From DASXUL01 sp036504855 (GTDB lineage: Bacteria; Armatimonadota; DTGP01; JAKQQT01), in the NCBI GenBank assembly GCA_036504855.1, contig DASXUL010000126.1, forward strand, positions 3,441 to 67,440: a DNA stretch of 64,000 nt, read 5' to 3'. The number at the start of each line of letters is the position of its first letter. Positions within the stretch are counted from its first letter, which is position 1. The notes under the pieces were generated by a model, which saw nothing but the letters and a program-made list of their open reading frames with translations, was not told the origin of the DNA and searched no databases. The position numbers and the translations under genes are program-made. Positions 1-7,801 of the stretch are shown one piece after another.

Positions 1-612
1 CCGGATCTGCTGGGCGGCGTGACAGTTCTCAACGGCCAGTGCATCGCTCAGGTTACGCCGGGCGCCGCTCCATCGGAGGCGTCGTTTACGGCCGTCCCCT
101 ACTTCGCGTGGGACAACCGGACGCCGGGCGGAATGGCGGTGTGGGCGCCCGAGAATCCCGGCGCCCTGCCGGCCGCCATGCCGCCGACCATCGCCAGCGC
201 GAGCAAGGCGTCATGGTCGTTCATGCATGTGGACGCCGCCTCTATCAATGATCAATTGGCGCCCCGCAGTTCCAACGATGCGGAGACGCCGCATATGGAT
301 TTCTGGCCCCACTCGGGCACAACCGAGTGGTTGCAGTATACCTTCGCCGCCCCCGCTACGGTGAAGGGGGCGGAAGTGTACTGGTTTGTCGATTACCCGG
401 GCGGCGGATGCGGCGCGCCGGCGTCGTGGCACATCGAGTACCGGGTTGGGGACGCGTGGAAGCCCGTGGAGGCGAATGGCCCGTATGCGGTCGAGAAAGA
501 CCGGCTCAACCGGACCGAGTTCAAGCCCGTGCAAACGGATGCGCTGCGCCTGGTTGTCGACTGTCAGCGCGACCTCTCGGCAGGCGTGTATGAGTGGCGC
601 GTGCTGCAGTAG
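1..612 (+). CDS. GH127-like beta-L-arabinofuranosidase, C-terminal part (5' truncated by window)
   Basis: The reading frame is open from base 1, so the gene begins upstream of the window and only about 203 C-terminal residues are visible. The stretch with PYFAWDNR followed by GGMAVWAP resembles the end of the catalytic part of GH127 (DUF1680) enzymes. These are retaining glycosidases that release beta-L-arabinofuranose from plant-type glycans. The region after it (TEWLQYTF, VYWFVDY, WHIEYRVGDAWKPV, LRLVVDCQ) has the look of the beta-sandwich carbohydrate-binding-like domain that often ends these proteins. The cysteine-based catalytic centre would be upstream, so activity cannot be judged here. 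Family assignment is from recognised sequence character and is fairly secure; substrate is inference. Confidence 0.7.
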   Translation, partial: PDLLGGVTVLNGQCIAQVTPGAAPSEASFTAVPYFAWDNRTPGGMAVWAPENPGALPAAMPPTIASASKASWSFMHVDAASINDQLAPRSSNDAETPHMDFWPHSGTTEWLQYTFAAPATVKGAEVYWFVDYPGGGCGAPASWHIEYRVGDAWKPVEANGPYAVEKDRLNRTEFKPVQTDALRLVVDCQRDLSAGVYEWRVLQ

Positions 613-977
613 GCGGCGGCAGAGCTGCGCTTCCTTGATTGGCGCAGAGAGGGCGTTGGCCATGGCAGGCGCGTTCGCGTGAACGAGGCGGTCTCCCACC
701 CCAAGGCGCGCAGGGGCCTCGTCGTCCGAGTGGCCGGCTATGGCCAGTCCTTCTGCAACATCAACCCAAGTCTGCAGGGCGAGAACACCCGCGGCACGGA
801 GCACAGCGACTCCCAGCGAACCGGCCGTCCTGCTGGATGGCATACCTCTGGGAGGGGCGGCTTGCCGCCGCGGTAGTTCGCTGGAGCGGCGATGAGCCTG
901 TCCGGTTTTTGGCGCGGGGGCGGCGCTGCTATAGTATGCTTACGAGCGCGCCGGAGGCGCGGGACAGGTGTTTGCCC
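613..977. other. Intergenic region, 365 bp
   Basis: No convincing gene is seen. Short open frames on both strands lack ribosome sites and recognisable content. The last 80 bases carry the probable metF promoter. No S-adenosylmethionine riboswitch-like architecture could be made out upstream of metF. Confidence 0.5.
906..935 (+). promoter_or_regulatory. Candidate sigma70-type promoter of metF
   Basis: TTTTTG (906-911) lies 18 bp before TATAGT (930-935), about 42 bp before the metF start. The -10 is a good match and the -35 is weak. It is read by eye only. Confidence 0.35.
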
Positions 978-1898
978 ATGCATATTCACGACATTTTCGC
1001 CCGAAACAGTACCACCCTCAGCTTTGAGTTTTCCCCGCCGAGAGATGACGAGGCCGCCGAGGCGCTCTACAAGGGCATCTCGGAACTGGAGCCCCTTCAC
1101 CCCTCCTTCGTGTCGGTCACGTATGGCGCCGGCGGGTCAACGCGCCAGCGCACCAACGACCTCGTGGTGCGCCTGAAGGACCAGACCACGCTGGATCCGG
1201 TCCCTCACCTCACCTGCGTCTGCCACTCCGAGGGCGAGATTCAGGGCATCCTGGAGCGGTACGCGGGGCACGGCATCTCCAACGTTATGGCGCTGGGCGG
1301 CGACCCGCCGAAGAGCGCGCTCAACTACGACCGCACGGCGGACGCCTTTCCCCATGCGGAGGACCTGGTGCGCTTCATCCAGCGGTTCAACGCATCGGGA
1401 AGCCACCCAGACCCGCGCGGCTTTGGCATCGGCGTGGCCGGGTTCCCGGAGGGCCACCCCGCCACTCCAAACCGCCTCGTGGAACTGGACCGGCTGAAGG
1501 CCAAGGTGGACGCCGGAGCGGATTACATCGTCACCCAGCTCTTCTTCGATAATCACGACTTCTACGATTTCCGGGAGCGGTGCGAGTTGGCCGGCATCAA
1601 CGTGCCCATCCTTGCCGGAATTATGCCGGTCACTTCCAGCGGCGGCCTGATGCGTATGGCGGAACTGGCGCTTGGCGCGCGCTTCCCGGCTCGGCTGCTG
1701 AAGGCGCTGAATCGGTGCGATGACGAGCCCAAGTACATCCGCAGGGTGGGCGTGCAGTGGGCCGCCGAGCAGTGCCGCGACCTGCTGGACAACCACGTGC
1801 GCGGCATCCACTTCTATACGCTGAACCGATCCACCGCTACGCGAGAGATCTACGCCAGCCTCGGCGTGAAGGATTCCCGGCGTCTGACGTCGGCTTGA
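978..1898 (+). CDS. metF: 5,10-methylenetetrahydrofolate reductase
   Basis: A cytosolic flavoenzyme that reduces 5,10-methylene-THF to 5-methyl-THF, the methyl donor for methionine synthesis. The protein has 306 residues, normal for bacterial MetF. Near the N terminus LSFEFSPPRD carries the catalytic-type Glu (residue 17). VSVTYGAGGSTR, NVMALGGDPP, GVAGFPEGHP and DAGADYIVTQLFFDN are hallmark MetF segments of the FAD-binding TIM barrel. I chose the ATG at 978 because the protein then begins just before the conserved FEFSPP block, with a weak AGG upstream. The frame stays open further upstream but without recognisable sequence. The HAD gene starts 5 bp after its stop, so the two are probably co-transcribed. 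Confidence 0.95.
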   Translation: MHIHDIFARNSTTLSFEFSPPRDDEAAEALYKGISELEPLHPSFVSVTYGAGGSTRQRTNDLVVRLKDQTTLDPVPHLTCVCHSEGEIQGILERYAGHGISNVMALGGDPPKSALNYDRTADAFPHAEDLVRFIQRFNASGSHPDPRGFGIGVAGFPEGHPATPNRLVELDRLKAKVDAGADYIVTQLFFDNHDFYDFRERCELAGINVPILAGIMPVTSSGGLMRMAELALGARFPARLLKALNRCDDEPKYIRRVGVQWAAEQCRDLLDNHVRGIHFYTLNRSTATREIYASLGVKDSRRLTSA

Positions 1899-1903
1899 CG
1901 CCG

Positions 1904-2548
1904 ATGATCCAGGCCGTCATTTTCGACATGGACGGCGTGCTGCTGGAGTCCGATCTGTTGATGGCGGACGCCATCATCCAGACGCTGGCGGAATGCGGCG
2001 CCGTCGTAACGCTGGAGGATTTCATCCCGTACGTTGGCGCCGGAGAGCGCCGCTGCATAGAAGCCCTCGCAGCCCAGCAAGGCGTGGCCTGTGACGTTGA
2101 AGCGACGAAGGCGAAGGCCTACGCCGTCTATGCGGAAATGGCGCGGGGCCGCCTGGCGCTTGCGCCCGGAGTTCGGGAGTTCGCCGCGCGAGCAAGGGCG
2201 CGGGGCCTGCATCTCGCCATCGCCAGCAGCGCGGACCCGGTGAAGATCGCCATCAACCTCGGGGAAATCGGCCTGCCGTCCGATACATTCGATGTCATCG
2301 TGAGCGGGCTGGACGTAGCGCTGAAGAAGCCGCATCCCGGCATCTTCCTGACGGCGGCCGAACGCCTGGGCGTTGCCCCGGATACCTGCCTGGTTGTTGA
2401 AGACGCCGTTAACGGCATCGCAGCGGCGCGCGCCGCGGGGATGCGCTGCCTGGCTGTATCCACCACGTTTCCCCCCGATTACCTTGCCGCGGCGGACTGG
2501 GTGGCGGGATCGCTTGCCGTCGCGCCGGACGCCTGCTTCGGATGGTGA
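1904..2548 (+). CDS. HAD-superfamily hydrolase, beta-phosphoglucomutase/phosphatase type
   Basis: A 214-residue protein with all four HAD motifs. Motif I is FDMDGVLLESD (nucleophile D8, acid/base D10). Motif II is the Ser in AIASSADPVK. Motif III is the Lys in KKPHPG, and motif IV is the acidic VVEDAVNGI. The helical cap between motifs I and II is that of the beta-PGM/phosphoglycolate phosphatase-like subfamily. These are cytosolic enzymes acting on small phosphorylated metabolites; the substrate cannot be told. The ATG at 1904 directly begins the conserved strand, 5 bp after the metF stop, so translation is probably coupled with metF. No specific link to folate metabolism is visible. Confidence 0.9.
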   Translation: MIQAVIFDMDGVLLESDLLMADAIIQTLAECGAVVTLEDFIPYVGAGERRCIEALAAQQGVACDVEATKAKAYAVYAEMARGRLALAPGVREFAARARARGLHLAIASSADPVKIAINLGEIGLPSDTFDVIVSGLDVALKKPHPGIFLTAAERLGVAPDTCLVVEDAVNGIAAARAAGMRCLAVSTTFPPDYLAAADWVAGSLAVAPDACFGW

Positions 2549-2588
2549 TCCTGATCCTCGACCTATTCGCGAAGGAAGGAACCTGCCT

Positions 2589-3605
2589 GTGAGACCTGGA
2601 ATCTGGATGGCCCCCCTGGCGGCGTGCGCCATCGCCGCCTCGGCGCGCAGCGCGCCTCGCAGCGTCACCGGGTATGTCAGCGTTTCGGCGGGCGATTCCT
2701 CTCCGTACTGGACGCTGGCGGACCACATCGACTGCTTCACGGCTCTGGCCCCCACCTGGCTCTCCTACGACGCGGCGGGAAAGCTGACGGACCACTCAGA
2801 CCGGACCTTCGTTCGGTACGCGCACGCGCATGGCGTGAAGGTTACGCCGCTCGTGGCCATCGGGTCGGGCAAGCCCTCTGAGGTGGCGCATGCCCTCTTC
2901 GCCGACGCCGGCGCCGCGGATCACTCCGCCAGCGAGCTCTTGCGCAGCGTGAAGGCGTCCGGCGCCGATGGGATCAACGTGGACATCGAGGGCGTGGCCC
3001 ACGGAGACCGGGGGCTCTACAACGCCTTCGTGGAGCGCCTCTGCAAGGCCTTCCACGCGGACAAGCTGCTGGTGACGCTGGACCTTCCGGGCAAAGACTC
3101 TGACGCGCCGGACGAGGAATGGCCCGGCTTCGCCGACTACGCTTTCCTTGGGAGACACGCGGATCAGCTTCAGTTGATGTGCTATGACGAGCATTGGGCC
3201 AGCGGCGACCCGGGGCCGGTTGGATCGCTGCCCTGGTTGCGCCGGGTAATCGCCTATGCCGCCAGTGTGGCGCCGCGGTCGAAAGTCGTGCTGGGCGTGC
3301 CTTTCTATGGCTACGACTGGCCGCCCGCCGGCCCGGTGGCGTCTGTTACAGGCGTGCAGGCCGAAGCGCTGATCGCCCAACACAACGCCGCTCCGAAATG
3401 GGATGCGGACGGGGAGTCCTACTGGTTCCAGTACCCCGACGTGGGGAGCGGCGCTCACAAGGTGTACTACGAGACTGGGCGCAGCCTGCAGGCGCGGTTG
3501 GATGCGGCCAACAAGGCCGGCATCGCCGGCATTGCCGTCTGGCGGTTGGGAGACGAGTCGGCAGGCCTGTGGGCGCCTCTCAAGCGGTATCGCTCAGGAC
3601 GCTAA
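2589..3605 (+). CDS. Secreted GH18-like (YaaH/chitinase-fold) glycosidase
   Basis: A 338-residue protein with a short N-terminal signal-like segment and then GYVSV, the first strand of a GH18 TIM barrel. The catalytic signature is DGINVDIEGV (residues 127-136). It gives the D-x-x-D-x-E spacing seen in spore-cortex/YaaH-type GH18 enzymes, with Glu134 as the proton donor. LQLMCYDEHW and VVLGVPFYGYDW match later conserved barrel strands, and IAGIAVWRLGDE is the final strand. The start is GTG at 2589, chosen for the strong GGAAGGA ribosome site at about 2574-2580 and the signal peptide. Likely role: cleavage of GlcNAc-containing glycans in the cell wall or outside the cell. Substrate unknown. Confidence 0.85.
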   Translation: MRPGIWMAPLAACAIAASARSAPRSVTGYVSVSAGDSSPYWTLADHIDCFTALAPTWLSYDAAGKLTDHSDRTFVRYAHAHGVKVTPLVAIGSGKPSEVAHALFADAGAADHSASELLRSVKASGADGINVDIEGVAHGDRGLYNAFVERLCKAFHADKLLVTLDLPGKDSDAPDEEWPGFADYAFLGRHADQLQLMCYDEHWASGDPGPVGSLPWLRRVIAYAASVAPRSKVVLGVPFYGYDWPPAGPVASVTGVQAEALIAQHNAAPKWDADGESYWFQYPDVGSGAHKVYYETGRSLQARLDAANKAGIAGIAVWRLGDESAGLWAPLKRYRSGR

Positions 3606-3610
3606 TCCGG

Positions 3611-3648
3611 ATGCAGCCAGGCCGCCCAATTGGGCGGCCTGGCTGCAT
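3611..3648. terminator. Perfect 19-bp-arm palindrome between convergent genes
   Basis: Bases 3611-3629 are exactly complementary to 3630-3648, giving a 38-bp perfect palindrome with no spacer and no T tract. It lies 5 bp after the GH18 stop and 21 bp before the stop of the convergent minus-strand gene. A bidirectional transcription end or mRNA-end stabiliser is the simplest reading. Confidence 0.7.
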
Positions 3649-3669
3649 TCCGATCAATAGACTCGCGCG

Positions 3670-4242
3670 TCACTTCCTCGGCGCGGTCGTGGATGCCGTC
3701 TGGACGTACGTGAGCTGCACGCCGTGCGTCTGCACGTCCACGAGCGTGTAATTGCCATCGGCGTCCTGCACGAATACCCCGGTAAACACGGCGCGGAGGC
3801 GTGCGGCGCTGCGTCCGCCCATGGCGCCGTCGATCGTGCCGGTGAGTTCGCCGAAGTTCTCATTGATGGCGACAAGCGAACCGGTGATCCGCTGCTTCGT
3901 TGACGGCGCAAACAGCGAGATCACGCCGTTCGTCATGCCGTCGCCGTTCGCGTTGAGGATTGTCTGAGTGCGAAGCTCCACCTTCACTGGGACCTGAACG
4001 GCGCTGGCGCCGGCGGTCGGCGGCGTCACAGTGAGAACGGCGTCGGCGCGATAGAGGCTGGTGGATTCGGTGTCGCTGATCTTCCTCGTGTTCACCTGTT
4101 TCAACTGGAAGGGTTCCGCCGTGACCTTCGAGATCACCGGCGTTGGGGGAGTGGGCTTCTTGCAGAGTTGGCCGGCAGAAGCAGAGGAGATTGCCACCGT
4201 CGCCAAGGTGACCAGCGCGAGCATCCGAGACGTATTGAACAT
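3670..4242 (-). CDS. Secreted hypothetical protein
   Basis: A 190-residue protein not recognised as a known family. The start at 4242 gives a classic signal peptide (MFNTSRMLALVTLATVAISSASA) and has a strong AAAGGAGGG site at 4250-4258. The mature part is beta-rich, with alternating short hydrophobic stretches such as VTAEPFQLKQV, DAVLTVTPP and VPVKVELRTQTIL. A segment GTIDGAMGGRSAARLRAVF recalls lipocalin/CHRD-like beta sheets but is not diagnostic. It probably acts in the periplasm or outside the cell. It is a single gene between a convergent neighbour and the PAS-kinase operon. Confidence 0.75.
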   Translation of the reverse strand: MFNTSRMLALVTLATVAISSASAGQLCKKPTPPTPVISKVTAEPFQLKQVNTRKISDTESTSLYRADAVLTVTPPTAGASAVQVPVKVELRTQTILNANGDGMTNGVISLFAPSTKQRITGSLVAINENFGELTGTIDGAMGGRSAARLRAVFTGVFVQDADGNYTLVDVQTHGVQLTYVQTASTTAPRK

Positions 4243-4263
4243 CGCTCGTCCCTCCTTTGGGCG

Positions 4264-4283
4264 GCCCCGCATCCGCGCGGGGC
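4264..4283 (-). promoter_or_regulatory. 5'-UTR hairpin just upstream of the ribosome site of the secreted protein
   Basis: GCCCCGC (4264-4270) and GCGGGGC (4277-4283) form a 7-bp stem with a 6-nt loop, ending 5 bp before the AAAGGAGGG ribosome site in minus-strand sense. It could tune translation or stabilise the 5' end. Confidence 0.4.
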
Positions 4284-4385
4284 AGCGCGCAATCGGCGTC
4301 GTGAGCCGACGTCGTCATGCTATTATGCCGGCTCGCCAGATGGCATGGCCAACCGTCTGGCCGACGGCCTCGCCCCGTTCGTTGG

Positions 4386-5834
4386 TCAGACCATCGCCTC
4401 GTCCGCCATGTCCCAGAGATCGGTCAGCGTTATCTCCGGGTCGCGCTCGTGTAAGCGCTTTATGAGCACCACGGTGGTGCCGTCGTACCCTGTTTTGAGG
4501 AGGATGCGATCGGCGGCGGCCAGCATGATGGAGAAACCCATACCCAATGAGGGCTTCGTGGAGAATCCCCGGCGCAGCACAGCGCTCGGGAGGATGACCG
4601 ACTCGATGCCGGGCCCTCGGTCCTCCACGACAACCCAGATCTCTTCCTCATTGCGCCCTGCGTGGACTGTCCCGCTGGATCCGTGTTTCAGCGCGTTGCT
4701 GATCGCCTCTCCCACCGCAATGGTGAACTCGCCCAGCCGATTCGCGTCTTCGCCGAAGACGGACTCCGCGCAGAGCCGGGCGCTTCGCGCCTCCGACGGG
4801 TGATTGATCTCCAAACTGACCTGCGCTTCCGCCACGTAAGGCTCCGTTTCGGACGCGTCGCAGATCTCCACCCGTCCGTCCGTGACGCTCCGAATGGTGT
4901 CGCGGTAGAAGCGGCGCTTGTGGGCCTCGGTGGCCAGGCGCTCTTCCTCAACCCGCTTGCGCTCGGTGATGTCGCGCCCGATGACCACCAGGCCTTTCCG
5001 GCGTCCATCGTCGTGGAACGTGGGCACCTTCACGATATCGAAGACGCGTTCGTCGCCGTCGGGGGTGGGGATGGTTTCGTCGACCCGGCTGGCCGCGCCG
5101 ATCTGCCACGCGGCTTCGTCGGTCTTCTCGCATGCGAGGAAGGCGTCGCGGAAGAACTCGCTGTTCTCCGCGAGATCGCTGTCCTTCTTGCCGCGGTAGT
5201 CAACGCCCTGGAGCTCAAACAGGTTGAGGTCGAACTCATTCGCCTCCAGCCAGCGCCCTTCGCCGTCCTTGAAGCAGACGATGTCCGGCATGGCATTGAT
5301 GAGCGTGCGCAACTGGGCCTCGCTCTCCTTCAATGCTTCCTTGGCGAGTTTGCGGTCGGTGATGTCGCGCGCCGTAACGAGGGCGCAGTCGTCTCCCCCA
5401 ACGCGGGCGCGACACACGCTGACCTCGAGCCAAAGCAAGCAACCGGATCGAGATGTGGCGTGCCACTCCAGGAGGCGCGGCCTGGAGGTTGCGGCCCCCT
5501 GGGCGAACTCGACGATGCACGTGTGCGTTTCCGAGTTGCCATCCGCGCTGAGGCCGCATATCCCGAGTCTGCAGACCTCCTCGCGCGAGTAGCCGAACAG
5601 GTCGCAAACGCGCTGGTTCACGTCGAGTACAGCGCCGGTGGAAGCGCTCAACACGAAGATGGCGTCGCTAACTGAGTCGTAGATCGCTCGAAAGCGCGAT
5701 TCACTCTCTTCAAGCTGAACAAGGCGTTGTTGAAGCTCCGGGTAGTAGCTCTTCCGAGTGGAACCCTCTCCCAGTCCGATCACCTTATCGCGGAGGACCT
5801 TCAGGTCCCGTGACTGCTTAGAGCGCTCGTTCAT
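4386..5834 (-). CDS. PAS-PAS sensor protein with anti-sigma-type ATPase domain
   Basis: A 482-residue soluble protein. A short coiled-coil-like N terminus (PELQQRLVQLEESESRF) leads into PAS domain 1 (about 40-155; VLDVNQRVCDLFGYSREEV, then LVTARDITDRK). PAS domain 2 follows (about 170-290; DIVCFKDGEGRWLEAN, then VVIGRDITERKR). The C terminus is a GHKL ATPase: N box GEAISNALKHG, G1-like VVEDRGPGI, G2 region GFSTKPSLGMGFSIM. No H-box histidine with a dimerisation helix is visible before the ATPase. The ATPase therefore looks like the RsbW/HATPase_c_2 class, which acts on anti-sigma-factor antagonists rather than autophosphorylating. The ATG at 5834 lies 17 bp inside the end of the alcohol dehydrogenase gene, so translation is coupled. 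Target unknown. Confidence 0.8.
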   Translation of the reverse strand: MNERSKQSRDLKVLRDKVIGLGEGSTRKSYYPELQQRLVQLEESESRFRAIYDSVSDAIFVLSASTGAVLDVNQRVCDLFGYSREEVCRLGICGLSADGNSETHTCIVEFAQGAATSRPRLLEWHATSRSGCLLWLEVSVCRARVGGDDCALVTARDITDRKLAKEALKESEAQLRTLINAMPDIVCFKDGEGRWLEANEFDLNLFELQGVDYRGKKDSDLAENSEFFRDAFLACEKTDEAAWQIGAASRVDETIPTPDGDERVFDIVKVPTFHDDGRRKGLVVIGRDITERKRVEEERLATEAHKRRFYRDTIRSVTDGRVEICDASETEPYVAEAQVSLEINHPSEARSARLCAESVFGEDANRLGEFTIAVGEAISNALKHGSSGTVHAGRNEEEIWVVVEDRGPGIESVILPSAVLRRGFSTKPSLGMGFSIMLAAADRILLKTGYDGTTVVLIKRLHERDPEITLTDLWDMADEAMV

Positions 5835-6975
5835 ATACCTCTTCGATCTCCCGCACCGTCGGGATCCGCGGGTTCGTGGCGATATCCGGATCCTCCATCG
5901 CGTTTTCCGCCAGGGCGGGGATGTCGGCCTCGCGGACGCCCTGCTGCCGGAGGCCGCCGAAAACGCCCACCGCCTCCCGTAACGCCGCCAGTCCGCTTAG
6001 TAGTTCCTTCAACGCATGCTCGGAACTCAGGCCGCCCATGTTCAGCCCCATGGCCTCCCCGATCGTCCGGAAGCGCTCCTCGGCGTACGGGTAGTTGTAG
6101 TTCACCACATGAGGGAGCAGAAGCGCGTTGGATCGGCCGTGCGCCGTGTCCAGCAGGCCGCCGAGGCTATGGGCCATGGCGTGCACGAGGCCGAGACCGG
6201 CATTCGAGAAGGCCAACCCCGCATCCATGCAGGCGACGGCGATCTGCGCCCGGTACTTCACCTCCCCGCGCTCGCTGATCGTGGCCGGCAGATAGGCGGA
6301 GATCAGGCGGATGGCATGCAGCGCCAGCGGATCGGTGATGGCGGACTGCGCGTTGGACACGTAGGCTTCGATGGCGTGCGTTAGCGCATCCAACCCCGTA
6401 TCGGCGGAGAGCTCGGAGGACATGGACGTGAGCGTCACCGGGTCGATCAGCGACACATCCGGCACGATGGCCTTGCTGATGATGGCAACCTTCACGCGCC
6501 GGCGGATGTCTTCGATGATCGCGAACTGCGATACGTCCGCGGAGCTACCGCCCGTTGTGGGGATGCAGATCAGGGGGGGAATCGGATGCGTAACCTGGTC
6601 CACGCCTTCGAACTCGAGGATGGGGAGGTTGTTGGTGGTAACGATGCCGATGCCCTTGGCGCAGTCCATCGGGCTACCGCCGCCCACGGCGATGATGCAG
6701 TTGCAGTCTTCGGCCCGGTAGACATCCGCGCCAAGCGCCACTTCCTCCGCGCGCGGGTTGGGGGTCACGGAGTCGAACACGGCAAATGGCACGCCGGCTG
6801 CCGTCAGTTGGGCCGTTACGTCTCGGGCCCATCCCATCGCGATCACGCCAGGGTCCGTTACCACCAGGGCCTTGCGCGCGCCGAGCTTGGAGGCGTAGCT
6901 CGCGACGAGCAGACGGGCATCCACCCCGAAAACGCATTCCGGGGCCACGAATTTCCGTAGTTCCATACCGCTCAT
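5818..6975 (-). CDS. Iron-containing (group III) alcohol dehydrogenase
   Basis: An approximately 385-residue NAD(P)-dependent oxidoreductase of the Fe-ADH fold. The Rossmann part includes ALVVTDPGV and the nucleotide-binding GGGSPMDCAKG. Metal-binding signatures are DALTHAIEAYVS and the typical HAMAHSLGG...HGRSNALLLPHV block, supplying the His ligands. These enzymes reduce or oxidise small alcohols, aldehydes or diols. The start is uncertain among GTG 6984, ATG 6975 and ATG 6966; I chose 6975. The downstream PAS/ATPase regulator overlaps its stop by 17 bp, suggesting an operon in which sensing and redox metabolism are linked. Confidence 0.92.
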   Translation of the reverse strand: MSGMELRKFVAPECVFGVDARLLVASYASKLGARKALVVTDPGVIAMGWARDVTAQLTAAGVPFAVFDSVTPNPRAEEVALGADVYRAEDCNCIIAVGGGSPMDCAKGIGIVTTNNLPILEFEGVDQVTHPIPPLICIPTTGGSSADVSQFAIIEDIRRRVKVAIISKAIVPDVSLIDPVTLTSMSSELSADTGLDALTHAIEAYVSNAQSAITDPLALHAIRLISAYLPATISERGEVKYRAQIAVACMDAGLAFSNAGLGLVHAMAHSLGGLLDTAHGRSNALLLPHVVNYNYPYAEERFRTIGEAMGLNMGGLSSEHALKELLSGLAALREAVGVFGGLRQQGVREADIPALAENAMEDPDIATNPRIPTVREIEEVYERAL

Positions 6976-7261
6976 GGGCGTCACCCAGTGCCGTTGCCGC
7001 TTCGCAGGCGGGGCATTGCCAGGACGGGCCGATCATACTCTGGCCGGGTCGCCCCACCATCCGCCGATACAACCCATGTTATCCTATCGGGCGCGGTTCT
7101 GCCCCTGTTGAGCGCTGCATTTGTTTCGTCCGCGTTAACGCGCGATTCCGGCCATGGGTATTTGGCGCCCAGGCGAAACGGCCGAACATGATGGTAATGG
7201 CTCTCCGCCGGACGGCATGGCGCCGCCGTTGGGACCGTCGCCGCCGCCGTCTCTTCCGCCC
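6976..7261. other. Divergent intergenic region, 286 bp
   Basis: This lies between the minus-strand dehydrogenase and the plus-strand HExxH gene. A TATGAT on the minus strand (7037-7032) could be a -10 for the dehydrogenase, but no matching -35 is seen. An N-terminal extension of the HExxH gene from ATG 7154 or 7217 would occupy part of it. Confidence 0.4.
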
Positions 7262-7801
7262 ATGACCATTTTCGAACGTCCACTGCCCGAGGGAAGCCAG
7301 TATCCATGCACTCTGGATGATGTCAGAGAGACTCTGGCAATCGTGCCGCCTGAAGACCTGGCCGGGCTCTGGGCCGTGGGGCTGGCGCCGAGTCCCCGTA
7401 AGGCGTACCACGCGTACGCAACTTACTTCGGCGGTGAGCGGCCGACGATTCACATCTACTCACTCGGCGGGGGATATGAGTTCCGTATGATCCCGCATAC
7501 GCGGCCGCACAACATCGAACAGTGGTACCGCCACGAACTGGCGTTCGGGATGCGTGTGGAACAGCGCGGCGGGCGCTACGTGGGCGTCTGGGAGCCTGGC
7601 GACCTGCGACGGTATGTGGCCTGCCACGTCCTTCTGCACGAGGTCGGCCACCACGTGTTCCGCCGCCGGTTCGGGTTTCACCCCGGCGAAACGTCGGAAC
7701 GTTATGCCGACGACTATGCCTTTCGTTTGCTGAAAGGCTGCGAGGCGGGATGCTGGCCCGCACGGAGGATCCGCGATGGAGAGCCGCGAACAGACTTATG
7801 A
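7262..7801 (+). CDS. HExxH-motif putative metalloprotease-like protein
   Basis: A 179-residue protein not assigned to a named family. Residues in CHVLLHEVGHHV form an HExxH zinc-protease-type motif with a downstream ERYADDYAFRL, where Glu/Asp could be the third ligand. This resembles minimal gluzincin/ImmA-like metallopeptidases. No signal peptide or membrane segment is seen. In-frame ATGs at 7154 and 7217 would add a Pro-rich leader. I took 7262 because recognisable folded-type sequence (MTIFERPLPEG) begins there, but no start has a clear ribosome site. It overlaps the next gene by 26 bp, implying co-translation. It may be catalytic or merely a structural zinc protein. Confidence 0.65.
   Translation: MTIFERPLPEGSQYPCTLDDVRETLAIVPPEDLAGLWAVGLAPSPRKAYHAYATYFGGERPTIHIYSLGGGYEFRMIPHTRPHNIEQWYRHELAFGMRVEQRGGRYVGVWEPGDLRRYVACHVLLHEVGHHVFRRRFGFHPGETSERYADDYAFRLLKGCEAGCWPARRIRDGEPRTDL

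Noticed and set aside
613..977. SAM or T-box riboswitch upstream of metF
   Set aside because: I could not draw the conserved core or kink-turn; only a simple promoter is visible.
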